From JAJRPT01 sp964465945 (lineage in GTDB: Bacteria > Bacteroidota > Ignavibacteria > Kapaibacteriales > UBA2268): a stretch of 64,000 nucleotides of DNA. The DNA is taken from positions 1-64,000 of the forward strand of contig CAYXMM010000004.1 of assembly GCA_964465945.1 (NCBI GenBank). Reading direction: 5' to 3'. The notes below the pieces were generated by a model, which made no database searches, was not told the origin of the DNA, and worked only from the letters and a program-made list of their open reading frames with translations. Of this stretch, positions 43,537-51,807 are shown one piece after another. The stretch's first letter is position 1. Each line of letters starts with the position of its first letter. The position numbers and the translations under genes are program-made.

Positions 43537-44208
43537 TTAGAACTCGCATTTTTTGATTAAATCCATTATCCTAATAATAATATCGTTATGATTAATAATA
43601 CAATATCTTGATAAGTGAGGTAATCCAATTAGTATTCTTCTCGAATTTTCAATTACCCCTGAACTTATTCTTATTTGCCAATTATTATGTCCAGCAGGAA
43701 ATTCCAATTCTTCAAACATGAGATATTTCCTTTTGATAAAGTAATATGGAGAGAATGATGAATTGCCAAATATAATCAGGAATTTTGGGTCAATTATGTT
43801 TAATAATATTTCATGGACTTTCCAACACATAGGGGCAAGCTCTTGAAAATTTGATGTTTCTTGTCCATGACTTCTTTTAAATATTAAATTCGAACTAAAT
43901 ACTTTACGAGGATTATAACCAAGCGAATTCAACAAACCTACGAGATTTTTTTGTAAAGGGTGTTGACCGATTCCGTATGTTCTTTTTTCAGAACTCCAAT
44001 CTTCATCTAAGTAGGAATTATTTCTTGAATTTCTAAATTTTTGCAATGTTTCAAAAATGGTTTTTCCTTGAATTCCACCCGGATTGAGACCTAATGTATA
44101 AACATCTCCTTTTATCAATGTTTCTTCAGAACTATAAAAAACAGAACCAGATTCATACAAAATCGGATTTAAAATCTGTTTTATTTGTTTAAGTAAATCT
44201 TCATTCAA
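43537..44208 (-). CDS. Uracil-DNA-glycosylase-fold protein
   Basis: A 223-aa protein with the outline of the UDG superfamily: an early VYTLGLNPGG (36-45, like the GxNPG water-activating loop), a middle FLIIFGNS strand (143-150) and a late GLPHLSRY (195-202, like the HPS/HLS leucine loop region). The usual catalytic Asp after the first loop is replaced, so glycosylase activity is doubtful. It is the first gene of a two-gene operon with the HExxH protein. It may bind nucleic acid or modified bases, perhaps as a sensor in a defence pair; that is speculation. Confidence 0.6.
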   Translation of the reverse strand: MNEDLLKQIKQILNPILYESGSVFYSSEETLIKGDVYTLGLNPGGIQGKTIFETLQKFRNSRNNSYLDEDWSSEKRTYGIGQHPLQKNLVGLLNSLGYNPRKVFSSNLIFKRSHGQETSNFQELAPMCWKVHEILLNIIDPKFLIIFGNSSFSPYYFIKRKYLMFEELEFPAGHNNWQIRISSGVIENSRRILIGLPHLSRYCIINHNDIIIRIMDLIKKCEF

Positions 44209-44324
44209 AATAATATCGTTTAATGTTAAAAAAAACCACTACAAAAATACAATTTTTGATGTTGTATTTAGTAGAATTATAATTTTGAAATAAAATTCGA
44301 GTGATGAAATTTGAATGCCCAAAT

Positions 44325-44352
44325 TTACGAATTTAGGACATATTTAGGACAC
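44325..44352. repeat. 28-bp direct repeat, right copy
   Basis: Matches 835-862 with a single mismatch and in the same orientation. It lies 57 bp inside attR, directly before the terminator of the intact tmRNA gene. On the minus strand it repeats the last codons of the integrase gene. Confidence 0.75.
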
Positions 44353-44360
44353 TAAAAACA

Positions 44361-44400
44361 AACCCGCACTGAAAAGATAGATTCAATGCGGGTTTACGTT
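44361..44400 (-). terminator. Phage-supplied tmRNA terminator
   Basis: On the minus strand the stem AACCCGCA/TGCGGGTT (arms 44361-44368 and 44387-44394) is followed by TTGTTTTTAG. It lies 15 bp past the tmRNA 3' end and inside the prophage, so the phage replaced the displaced terminator at 671-697. Confidence 0.85.
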
Positions 44401-44408
44401 TTATATTC

Positions 44409-44422
44409 GTGGAGATGGCGGG
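44409..44422. repeat. attR core, 14 bp
   Basis: Identical to 710-723. It forms the 3' half of the tmRNA acceptor stem, so integration leaves ssrA whole. Confidence 0.8.
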
Positions 44423-44772
44423 GGTCGAACCCGCGTCCTAAAATTCTCAAGATGCAATTACTACATGCTTAGTTAATTTTTTAATTTTTATTTTAAATTT
44501 AGCCAATTAACAGGCGATCCAAAATTATCGATGTAATTTTCGAGATTAAGACCATCGCTTCTTAACCCCTAGTCTCCCTTTTGCGTCGCTAATATAAGAA
44601 ATGAGAGACGGCTTCCTTTATACTAACGAGCCGTTAAATTAAATTAAGCAGCTAAAGCGTAATTATCGTTTGCGATTATTATCGAGACCGTGTGTATTTT
44701 AGTGCCGAAACGGTTCGTAGCACTGCATGCAACTGTCAAATATCCTATTTCAGTCGAATCCATATCATCCCC
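44410..44772 (-). ncRNA. ssrA: tmRNA (transfer-messenger RNA)
   Basis: A 363-nt RNA that rescues stalled ribosomes with SmpB. The 5' end GGGGATG pairs with the 3' CATCTCC in a 7-bp acceptor stem with a G-U pair. The T-arm reads GCGGGTTCGACCCCCGC. The 5' part has GATATGGATTCGACTG and the conserved tmRNA 5' domain. The tag reading frame (minus strand, 44672 to 44643) begins at the resume codon GCA and encodes ANDNYALAA followed by TAA. CCA is not encoded (the sequence runs CA-CGA). The 3' end doubles as the phage attachment site. Confidence 0.97.
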
Positions 44773-44808
44773 ATATTTCCAAAGAACGTAGGATAATAAA
44801 CGAATATC

Positions 44809-46674
44809 TTATTTATTTATTTTTAAAAATTCTATCCTATCCAAACAATTCCTCACAAAATCTGGCTTGTTAGAATATCCCTCAATCCTAAATCTAATCT
44901 TACTCTGCTTATCAAGAATATAAGTAATTGGTAACCCAGTAACCCCATACTTTTGTGGAATTATTGAAGTTTCATCAATAAGTATAGTATATTTCGGCTT
45001 ATATTCATCAAGAAAACCCGCTATAAGTTGGTCTCTATCCTTAGGATTTTCCCAAGCATTTATTGAATACAAGGCAACATCATCAGAAATACTTGCTTCA
45101 ATTTCTTCAAGTGCTGGAATCATCTCTTGACAAGGGACGCACCAAGTAGCAAAGAACGTAACTATCTTATATTGATTAGTATCACTTTCAATATCTTTAT
45201 ATAATTCTTTAGTAGTTTTGAAAAGCCCTGATAAAGTCTTATAATCTATTTCTTCATTAACTAAGTATTTTAATCTTTTAGTTTTCGCAATTTGGAAAAG
45301 TGAATCTATTTTAGCGGAATCTAAAACAGATTTACAAATATTTATAATTGTATCATTATATTTAGAATTTAGGATTGCACTTTCTGATATTTCAATCACT
45401 TTTTTTGTATCTGCGTTTAATTTATAAAGTTGGATTAAAGAAGAGTATAGCGTGCTCTCAGCGTTATCATTTAGAATGTCCATTGCTTTAGTGAGATAGA
45501 ATTTAGCTGAATCTAATTCCATATTTTCAAGGTAAAACTCACCTAAATTTTGTCTAAAACTACCAGACAACAAAAGATTAAAGGTCTTTTGTTCTGAATC
45601 TGAAAAATATCTTGGCTTAGAAACCGCTGAATTAATATTGATAAGAGAATCAATTAAGTATATTGATTTATTATAATTATTAATAATTTCACTTTTCAAT
45701 TTATATCCAGATAATCCATCTTTTGTATTACTTAATTGCGAAAGTTCTAAGCCAATTTTTGAATAAACACTTGGGTAAATAAACTTTGATTTGCTTAATT
45801 CAGATTGAAGCTTAGAATAATTTCCAGATTGAAGATAAGCATTAACCAAAGCCAACATAATTTGTTCTTTTTTTGGAGAATCATCATAATTATCAATATA
45901 AAAATTACATATCTCAACGAAACTCTGTAAATCCTTTGCTTCCGATAATTTATTTATCAGCAACTCTTCGTATAACTCAGAATTAGGGTGATCTTTTGCA
46001 AAATTAACTTCTAAATCTTTAGCCTTATCAGATGAACCCAAAGTCTTTAAAGCTCTTGCTAATGCTCTTACATTATTCTCATTTTCTAAATTAATTTTTT
46101 TATTAATAATAAATTTCAATTCCTCTTTATAAGCATCTTCTTTTAAAAGTCCTTGGTCGAATTTTACTTGTGTTAGGGCTATTTCTGCAACAAAATTATC
46201 TGGAAAATGTTCAAGTTCTTTTTTTATAAAGTTTTCGGCAAGTTTCAAATCCGGTAATCTATCAATGTTTGGAGGTAAATTACCTAAATAGGAAGTCGCT
46301 TTTTTAAGGAATGAGCCATATTGTGGCTTATCATATTTATTAATTATAAAGTCCCAAAATTGAAATTTATTATTATCGTCATTAGTTCCGTCTGTAAATT
46401 TAAACAATGCGAAAGTATATATCGAATCAGGTCGGAAAGTAAAAAAGATTTTTCCATTCTCACTTTTTCCTTCAATATCTATCGCAAACGGATAGTTGTG
46501 ATTGTTGTCAAAACAATATAAAGTTAAATAGGGGATATGGTTAGAGTTATTACTTGATAACACAACATTAGGAACATATTCAATCGTTACTAATTGATTG
46601 ATATTAATTAATTCTGGAGTAATTTTTACCTGTCCAGCATTTAGAATTTGTAACAGAAATATCAACATAATCAT
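44809..46674 (-). CDS. Secreted TPR-thioredoxin (TlpA/ResA-like) protein
   Basis: A 621-aa exported protein. A signal peptide (1-15, LIFLLQILNAGQ) and an N-terminal beta domain (about 20-120) precede a long helical region with TPR-like repeats (about 150-490). The last 130 residues form a thioredoxin-like domain with the redox motif TFFATWCVPCQEMIP and GLPITYIL (cis-Pro). The combination resembles periplasmic TlpA/DUF4369-type proteins that keep disulfides reduced. It is alone, divergent from the T9SS-substrate gene. Confidence 0.85.
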   Translation of the reverse strand: MIMLIFLLQILNAGQVKITPELININQLVTIEYVPNVVLSSNNSNHIPYLTLYCFDNNHNYPFAIDIEGKSENGKIFFTFRPDSIYTFALFKFTDGTNDDNNKFQFWDFIINKYDKPQYGSFLKKATSYLGNLPPNIDRLPDLKLAENFIKKELEHFPDNFVAEIALTQVKFDQGLLKEDAYKEELKFIINKKINLENENNVRALARALKTLGSSDKAKDLEVNFAKDHPNSELYEELLINKLSEAKDLQSFVEICNFYIDNYDDSPKKEQIMLALVNAYLQSGNYSKLQSELSKSKFIYPSVYSKIGLELSQLSNTKDGLSGYKLKSEIINNYNKSIYLIDSLININSAVSKPRYFSDSEQKTFNLLLSGSFRQNLGEFYLENMELDSAKFYLTKAMDILNDNAESTLYSSLIQLYKLNADTKKVIEISESAILNSKYNDTIINICKSVLDSAKIDSLFQIAKTKRLKYLVNEEIDYKTLSGLFKTTKELYKDIESDTNQYKIVTFFATWCVPCQEMIPALEEIEASISDDVALYSINAWENPKDRDQLIAGFLDEYKPKYTILIDETSIIPQKYGVTGLPITYILDKQSKIRFRIEGYSNKPDFVRNCLDRIEFLKINK

Positions 46675-46826
46675 TATTATTTCCTTTTTTTAATCAATTT
46701 ACGAAATTAATAATAAAGAGTTTAGATTATATTTTAATTTTTTACTTGCATTATATCAATTTATTTAATAATTTGCTTTTGAATTTACTCATATTATTTT
46801 GATTTTAATCAAAATAGGAAAACCAA

Positions 46827-49142
46827 ATGAGAATAATATACTTACTTTTATTGCTTATTAACTTTAGTTTGCAATCGCAACCTGAAGAAGAGGAACATAA
46901 TCCAGAAGATTTCTATTCTGTTTCAAATCTGTACTTGAATATTTTAAAATTAGATGAAGGTGAATTAATTTTTTACGGGGATTATGGAGGCATTCTTAGA
47001 ACTTACGATAACGGTGAAACTTGGAAGCAAGCTTATTCTGGCACCAAAGATTATATCCCTAAGTTAAAATACTTTAATGGAAAAGTCTATGGAGTTACAA
47101 GCAGCGGTAAATTTATGACCTCAGAAGATAAAGGCGAATTTTGGCAATATCAAAAATTATCCGATGGGTTCACGGATATTGCAATTAACAAAGGAGTTAT
47201 CTATTTATCTACTTTATCAGATACAGTAATCATTTCGGCAGATGATGGTAATACCTGGAACTACCATAAACTAAATATTGATTCATTATTAAATATCTCA
47301 GTTTTTAATGATAAAATAATTTTAAATACAAAAACTAATAAAATATATTATACAAATAATATAAATGAAAAATTAACTGATATTTCTAACCCTTTCAATT
47401 ACACATCTATTAATACTAAGAATAATTTATATTATGTTTATTCAAATTCACAAATTGCTGAGCTCACCACTGAACTCACATGGAATATATTTGATGTAAG
47501 TATTGGTAGAAGTTTTAAATTTATTCCAGAAGAGGATAGCATAGTTATTTTCTCTGCAAATGAATCAAATAGAAGTTTACTCGGATTAGAAACGTACACG
47601 CTTGATAAAAATACAAAACAATTAAGTTTTATTAGTAAATTTAGAAATGAGTTGTTAATTACAAATTATCCTATGTATACTACTGAATTTGAGCCAAATG
47701 ATATAGTTAAGTTAAATGATGAGTATATATTAAGTACATATTATAAGACAATATTAAAAACTGAAAATTTAGAAGATTATGATATTATTTTAAATTCTCA
47801 TGTTTATCCAAGTAACTTTAGAAATATATTTGATGAAAATTTCATAGTCGCAAATAAGCCGGGAACCGCTGAATTTATTAGGTCAAGTAATGGAGGCAGG
47901 ACATTTAATATAGATAAGCATATTGAGAGTGATACTATAGATAATAGAGAATTAGTTCCAGAACTTAAAAGTATGTGTTTTGTTGACAAAGATAATGCTT
48001 TATTATTGTTAAAAACAATTGGAAATTATCATGATGGAACAAGTAACACTTTTTCTAAAAGTTTTATAGAAATTAAAAATGGTCAATATCAAAATTTACA
48101 ATTAAAACTTGGTTCAATTGAAAATTCAGACATTTTAGCAAATGTAAAAAATAAGTATATTATTATAGAAAATGAAAAAATATTAAAAACAGTTGAAAAT
48201 GAAAAAGGTAAAATTGAAGACTCACTTTATATTAATCATCTTTTTACATATAGTGATAATAAAATAGATACTTTGGAGGAGTTAAAGGAAGGGTTGTTAT
48301 TTCCCAATATAGTAGAATGGAATAATAAAATTTATTTTTGTGGAAATATGTGTATTGCAGAACCAGGACAAATAAAATATCAAATTTACAGTATTGATGA
48401 AGATTTCAAAAATCTAAGTTTAGTAAGCACTTTTGATTTTATTGCAGATCAAGTATTTTTCGAGGATAATGGTAATATAACTGCTTTTACAAATGAATAC
48501 ATTTATATATTTGATTCAAATTTTAAGTTTATTAGGAAAATTCAAACAAGATTTCATTATTTAAATGCAGAACTTAAATTTAAGGGGATTAAAAACACAT
48601 ATTTTATTGGTACAATACTTTCAGATGATAAATATGGTAATCCTTTTAGTGTACGCACAAATTATAGATTTTACATTAATGACAATTATGAAGTTGTCGA
48701 AGTTGAAAACAAAGAGAACATAATAAATTTTAGAAATAGTATGTTTAATAATGTTTACTATTATTATTTGAAAAGCTTTGGAGCATTAACTACCTTAAAT
48801 ATACCAATAGAACAGGATAAAAAGGAATATTATCTATCTGTTACCAATAAGCAAGAGTCACCGCAATTATGGGCATATCCACCTTATCCGAACCCAGTCA
48901 AAGATAAATTTAAAATGAAATTCTTTGCTAACAATATGACTCATATTGCAAATTTAAAAGTTGAAATTATTGAAATTGGAACAGGGAAGAGATATAAAAT
49001 TAATGATTATAAGTTATTAAATATATCTGATTTTTCCGGCGAAATAGAAATAGATATTACCAACAGGTTCAAAAGTGGCGGCTATATTATCAATTTAAAC
49101 ATTAACGGCACAAATGTAAACGAATCATTAATTATCGAATAG
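46827..49142 (+). CDS. Secreted beta-propeller-like protein with type IX sorting domain
   Basis: A 771-aa protein with a signal peptide (1-18, ending LQSQ). The N-terminal half has YCF48/BNR-like Asp-box repeats (YDNGETWKQ, SEDKGEFWQ, SADDGNTWNY, SSNGGRTFN) suggesting a propeller. The C-terminus (about 685-771) is a Por/type IX secretion sorting domain, AYPPYPNPVKDKFKMKF ... GGYIINLNINGTNVNESLIIE. It should be exported through the type IX machinery. Ligand unknown. Confidence 0.85.
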   Translation: MRIIYLLLLLINFSLQSQPEEEEHNPEDFYSVSNLYLNILKLDEGELIFYGDYGGILRTYDNGETWKQAYSGTKDYIPKLKYFNGKVYGVTSSGKFMTSEDKGEFWQYQKLSDGFTDIAINKGVIYLSTLSDTVIISADDGNTWNYHKLNIDSLLNISVFNDKIILNTKTNKIYYTNNINEKLTDISNPFNYTSINTKNNLYYVYSNSQIAELTTELTWNIFDVSIGRSFKFIPEEDSIVIFSANESNRSLLGLETYTLDKNTKQLSFISKFRNELLITNYPMYTTEFEPNDIVKLNDEYILSTYYKTILKTENLEDYDIILNSHVYPSNFRNIFDENFIVANKPGTAEFIRSSNGGRTFNIDKHIESDTIDNRELVPELKSMCFVDKDNALLLLKTIGNYHDGTSNTFSKSFIEIKNGQYQNLQLKLGSIENSDILANVKNKYIIIENEKILKTVENEKGKIEDSLYINHLFTYSDNKIDTLEELKEGLLFPNIVEWNNKIYFCGNMCIAEPGQIKYQIYSIDEDFKNLSLVSTFDFIADQVFFEDNGNITAFTNEYIYIFDSNFKFIRKIQTRFHYLNAELKFKGIKNTYFIGTILSDDKYGNPFSVRTNYRFYINDNYEVVEVENKENIINFRNSMFNNVYYYYLKSFGALTTLNIPIEQDKKEYYLSVTNKQESPQLWAYPPYPNPVKDKFKMKFFANNMTHIANLKVEIIEIGTGKRYKINDYKLLNISDFSGEIEIDITNRFKSGGYIINLNINGTNVNESLIIE

Positions 49143-49144
49143 AC

Positions 49145-49170
49145 AAAAAGCCCCAAATGGGGCTTTTATT
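49145..49170. terminator. Bidirectional terminator
   Basis: AAAAAGCCCC-AAAT-GGGGCTTTT between two convergent genes gives a T-run on both strands. It ends both the T9SS-substrate gene and the leftward sigma operon. Confidence 0.9.
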
Positions 49171-49617
49171 TTAATCTCGCTTATCTCTACGTTTCATAAT
49201 TTGCTTCCCAAGTTCTTGTCTGAACCTTTTCTCAAATATCAAATATTTAGCAAATTGCTCATCATTTAAAAGAGTTTTCATATCATTATCTCTATTAGTT
49301 GCCATAGACAAAATATTATCTCTTTCTTTTATAAAATTCGCAGTTAAAGATTTAATCTCATCTTTTTTACCACTTTTAACAGCACTAGCTAGTTGGTCTT
49401 CTGCTTTATCAAATGCCGACATTTGCTCTTCAATTTTATTTTCCCATGAACTATATTTCGACAAAACCTTATCAGAAGTACTTTCGTCAAGTTTTAAAAC
49501 TTCAAGCAATTTAACTTTTTTAAGCATAGAAATTCTTTCTTTAGCATGCTTCGGTTGTGCAAGTAGGGTAGTGCTTAAAAACAATATAATTGCACTATAC
49601 ATCAATATTTTCATCAT
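49171..49617 (-). CDS. Periplasmic helical protein, Spy/CpxP-like
   Basis: A 148-aa protein with a signal peptide (1-20, ending LLAQ) and an all-helical, strongly charged body (KVKLLEVLKLDESTSDKVLSKYSSWE ... LLNDEQFAKYLIFEKRFRQELG). It matches the pattern of LTxxQ/Spy-like periplasmic proteins. It is the third gene of the sigma/anti-sigma operon and overlaps the anti-sigma gene by 23 bp, so it may sense or buffer envelope stress, as the Spy/CpxP family does. Confidence 0.75.
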   Translation of the reverse strand: MMKILMYSAIILFLSTTLLAQPKHAKERISMLKKVKLLEVLKLDESTSDKVLSKYSSWENKIEEQMSAFDKAEDQLASAVKSGKKDEIKSLTANFIKERDNILSMATNRDNDMKTLLNDEQFAKYLIFEKRFRQELGKQIMKRRDKRD

Positions 49618-50239
49618 TCAAATCCTTTAATAATTCAATAAATTCATCTTCAATTAATTCGTTAATTAAGTGGTCATAATTTGCAACAAAGAACACTTGT
49701 TTAGGATAATAATTGTCAAAATTAACTCCTTCAAAAGCAAAATCACTCAAAACATTATTTGTTAAAATTAGGTCATTAGGTACATTATTAGTGCTAATCA
49801 ACTCTGGAATAATAACTTCCTCATCTAAATCCAATAGGGTAGAGTCCGCTTCAGAAAAAATTGTAAATTTTTCTTGTGATTCAATTTTATTGCTTTCAAA
49901 TCTATCGGAAATAAACAGGAAATAAACAATCGCTAAGAGTCCCAAACTTGGATAAACGTACTTTGGCAAATATCCTATAAGTGGATTACTTTTCTTCTTT
50001 TTAGCAAGTTTTTCCTGAACTTTAACACTTAAATTTCTCGACTCTTGCTTAATACTTGCTTTTAAGTCATATTCTTCAAATTGAGAAAAAATACTTCTAA
50101 CACTTTCAACTTCAGCTAATATTTCAGGATAATCCTTCGCCGATTCTTCAAATTGCAACTTAGTATACTCATCTAACTCACCGAAGAGATAATCCGGCAA
50201 TAGCTTTTCTAATTCTTCTAACGATAATTTATTTTTCAC
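49595..50239 (-). CDS. Probable anti-sigma factor
   Basis: A 214-aa protein. The N-terminal 85 residues have a zinc-free anti-sigma-like helix pattern (LEELEKLLPDYLFGELDEYTKLQFEESAKDYPEILAEVESVRSIF), followed by a single membrane segment (about 92-110) and a periplasmic tail. It follows the ECF sigma gene with an 11-bp overlap, the usual arrangement for a membrane-bound anti-sigma. Identity is by layout and N-terminal pattern. Confidence 0.8.
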   Translation of the reverse strand: MKNKLSLEELEKLLPDYLFGELDEYTKLQFEESAKDYPEILAEVESVRSIFSQFEEYDLKASIKQESRNLSVKVQEKLAKKKKSNPLIGYLPKYVYPSLGLLAIVYFLFISDRFESNKIESQEKFTIFSEADSTLLDLDEEVIIPELISTNNVPNDLILTNNVLSDFAFEGVNFDNYYPKQVFFVANYDHLINELIEDEFIELLKDLNDENIDV

Positions 50240-50801
50240 TTAAACTCACTCCTAATTTTTTAACTGCTTGAAAATAGTTAGCTTTAAGCCCACCAACTGA
50301 AGTCCCTAATATTTTAGAAATTTCCTCATAAGGTAACTCCTCAAAATATCTTAAAGCAAATGTTTCACGTTGTTTCTCAGGTAAATCATTTAACTTATTC
50401 TGAAATAACTGCTTAAACTCATCATTTTCTAATTTATCTTGAGCATTCAAATCATAATTTGGCACATCATAAAACTCTTCTAAAGAATTAGAATAAGTAA
50501 ATATATTCTTAATCTTCTTCTTTAATAGAAAGTTTTTACAATGATTTACAGTAATTCTATAAAGCCAAGTAGAAATCGTTGAATTTCGATTAAACTTATT
50601 CAAATTAGATAATGCTTTCATAAACACTTCTTGTGAAATATCCTCTGCATCTTGTTTATTTTGCAAGTATCTAAACGCAACATTATAAACCAAACTTTGA
50701 TAAGTCCTAACGAATTTATTAGCCGAAACATTGCTTTTATTAGCAATATATTCATCAATCATTTCTATTTCGTCGGAGTATGTCAAATTGAATATTTTCA
50801 T
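50229..50801 (-). CDS. ECF-type RNA polymerase sigma factor
   Basis: A 190-aa sigma-70-family protein. Region 2 is evident (ANKFVRTYQSLVYNVAFRYLQNKQDAEDISQEVFMKALSNLNKF) including STISTWLYRITVN, and region 4 (LPEKQRETFALRYFEELPYEEISKILGTSVGGLKANYFQAVKKL) is a complete HTH. It is the first gene of a three-gene operon with the anti-sigma and a Spy-like protein. The regulon is unknown; an envelope-stress role fits the partners. Confidence 0.95.
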   Translation of the reverse strand: MKIFNLTYSDEIEMIDEYIANKSNVSANKFVRTYQSLVYNVAFRYLQNKQDAEDISQEVFMKALSNLNKFNRNSTISTWLYRITVNHCKNFLLKKKIKNIFTYSNSLEEFYDVPNYDLNAQDKLENDEFKQLFQNKLNDLPEKQRETFALRYFEELPYEEISKILGTSVGGLKANYFQAVKKLGVSLSEK

Positions 50802-51156
<355 letters not shown>

Positions 51157-51783
51157 ATGAAAAAAATTTATTTTTTAGCAATCATTTTCTTCATAATTTT
51201 CGGTAGCAACAACAATTTGCACTCATCGTGTCCAACTGGATACAATTCTGGCTCAGTAACAATGACAATAGGATCCTGTAACTATGAAGTTCATTATTGC
51301 TATAGATGTGGGCTTTCATATCCCGGTGACATTTATATTACCGAAGCAATTTTATTAACCCCTAATTGCATTCCATTACCCTTAGAACAAGTTTTAGATC
51401 AAATATATACGCACATTAACAATCCACAATATTTTTTCAATGTTCTTTGCCCTAATTCAGAGGTAGTGCCTTGTGATGAAATTCCAAATGGAGGTCCATC
51501 AATTGAATTGCATTGGACTTATTGTTGGCAAGTAAAGTTTATTCAATATTTTGGAGTTACAACTTATCAATATATTCCTTGTGAAAACTCTGCTACTTGT
51601 AATGAATATGCAAGATTTTGTTATGATGTTGCAACAAATTCTTATATTAAGACTTTTAGCGACATAACTATTTCAGGGTATCCTGATTGTATTGATACAG
51701 AAGTTTGGGAAATTACTTTTCCAACTCAGCTAAATCAAGTGTCGGAGTGTTTTATCTATAGAAATACACCTTGTGATTTTTAA
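51157..51783 (+). CDS. Secreted cysteine-rich protein
   Basis: A 208-aa protein with a signal peptide (1-23, FLAIIFFIIFGSNNNLHSS). The mature part has about sixteen Cys, beginning CPTGYNSGSVTMTIGSCNYEVHYCYRCGLSYPG, suggesting disulfide-stabilised extracellular structure. Similar CPTGY openings occur in proteins of this bacterial group, but I cannot name a function. It is followed after 24 bp by a propeller-like gene and is probably cotranscribed. Confidence 0.75.
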   Translation: MKKIYFLAIIFFIIFGSNNNLHSSCPTGYNSGSVTMTIGSCNYEVHYCYRCGLSYPGDIYITEAILLTPNCIPLPLEQVLDQIYTHINNPQYFFNVLCPNSEVVPCDEIPNGGPSIELHWTYCWQVKFIQYFGVTTYQYIPCENSATCNEYARFCYDVATNSYIKTFSDITISGYPDCIDTEVWEITFPTQLNQVSECFIYRNTPCDF

Positions 51784-51807
51784 TAAATAAAATTTGGAGA
51801 TTTTAAA

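Larger units (their letters stand above)
710..44422. mobile_element. Integrated prophage (43.7 kb) in the tmRNA gene
   Basis: The element is bounded by a 14-bp direct repeat (710-723 and 44409-44422) matching the acceptor-stem end of ssrA. A tyrosine integrase lies at the left end and the element contains terminase, portal, capsid, lysis, tail and tape-measure genes. Head genes are Mu-like (gpF, gpG, DUF935 portal, gp36/gp37-like), combined with a lambda-type decoration protein and capsid and a siphovirus-type tail with a tape measure. Integration by a tyrosine recombinase into a tmRNA 3' end, rather than Mu-style transposition, fits the absence of any transposase. Cargo includes an RND efflux operon, an SDH-type protease and an HExxH/UDG-like pair. 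The primase N-terminus is missing and the PAPS-reductase gene is frameshifted, so the element may be defective. Confidence 0.9.

Noticed and set aside
835..44352. The 28-bp repeats as the main attachment sites
   Set aside because: The 14-bp core explains the ssrA junction and terminator swap better; the 28-bp pair is kept as arm sites or a secondary event.
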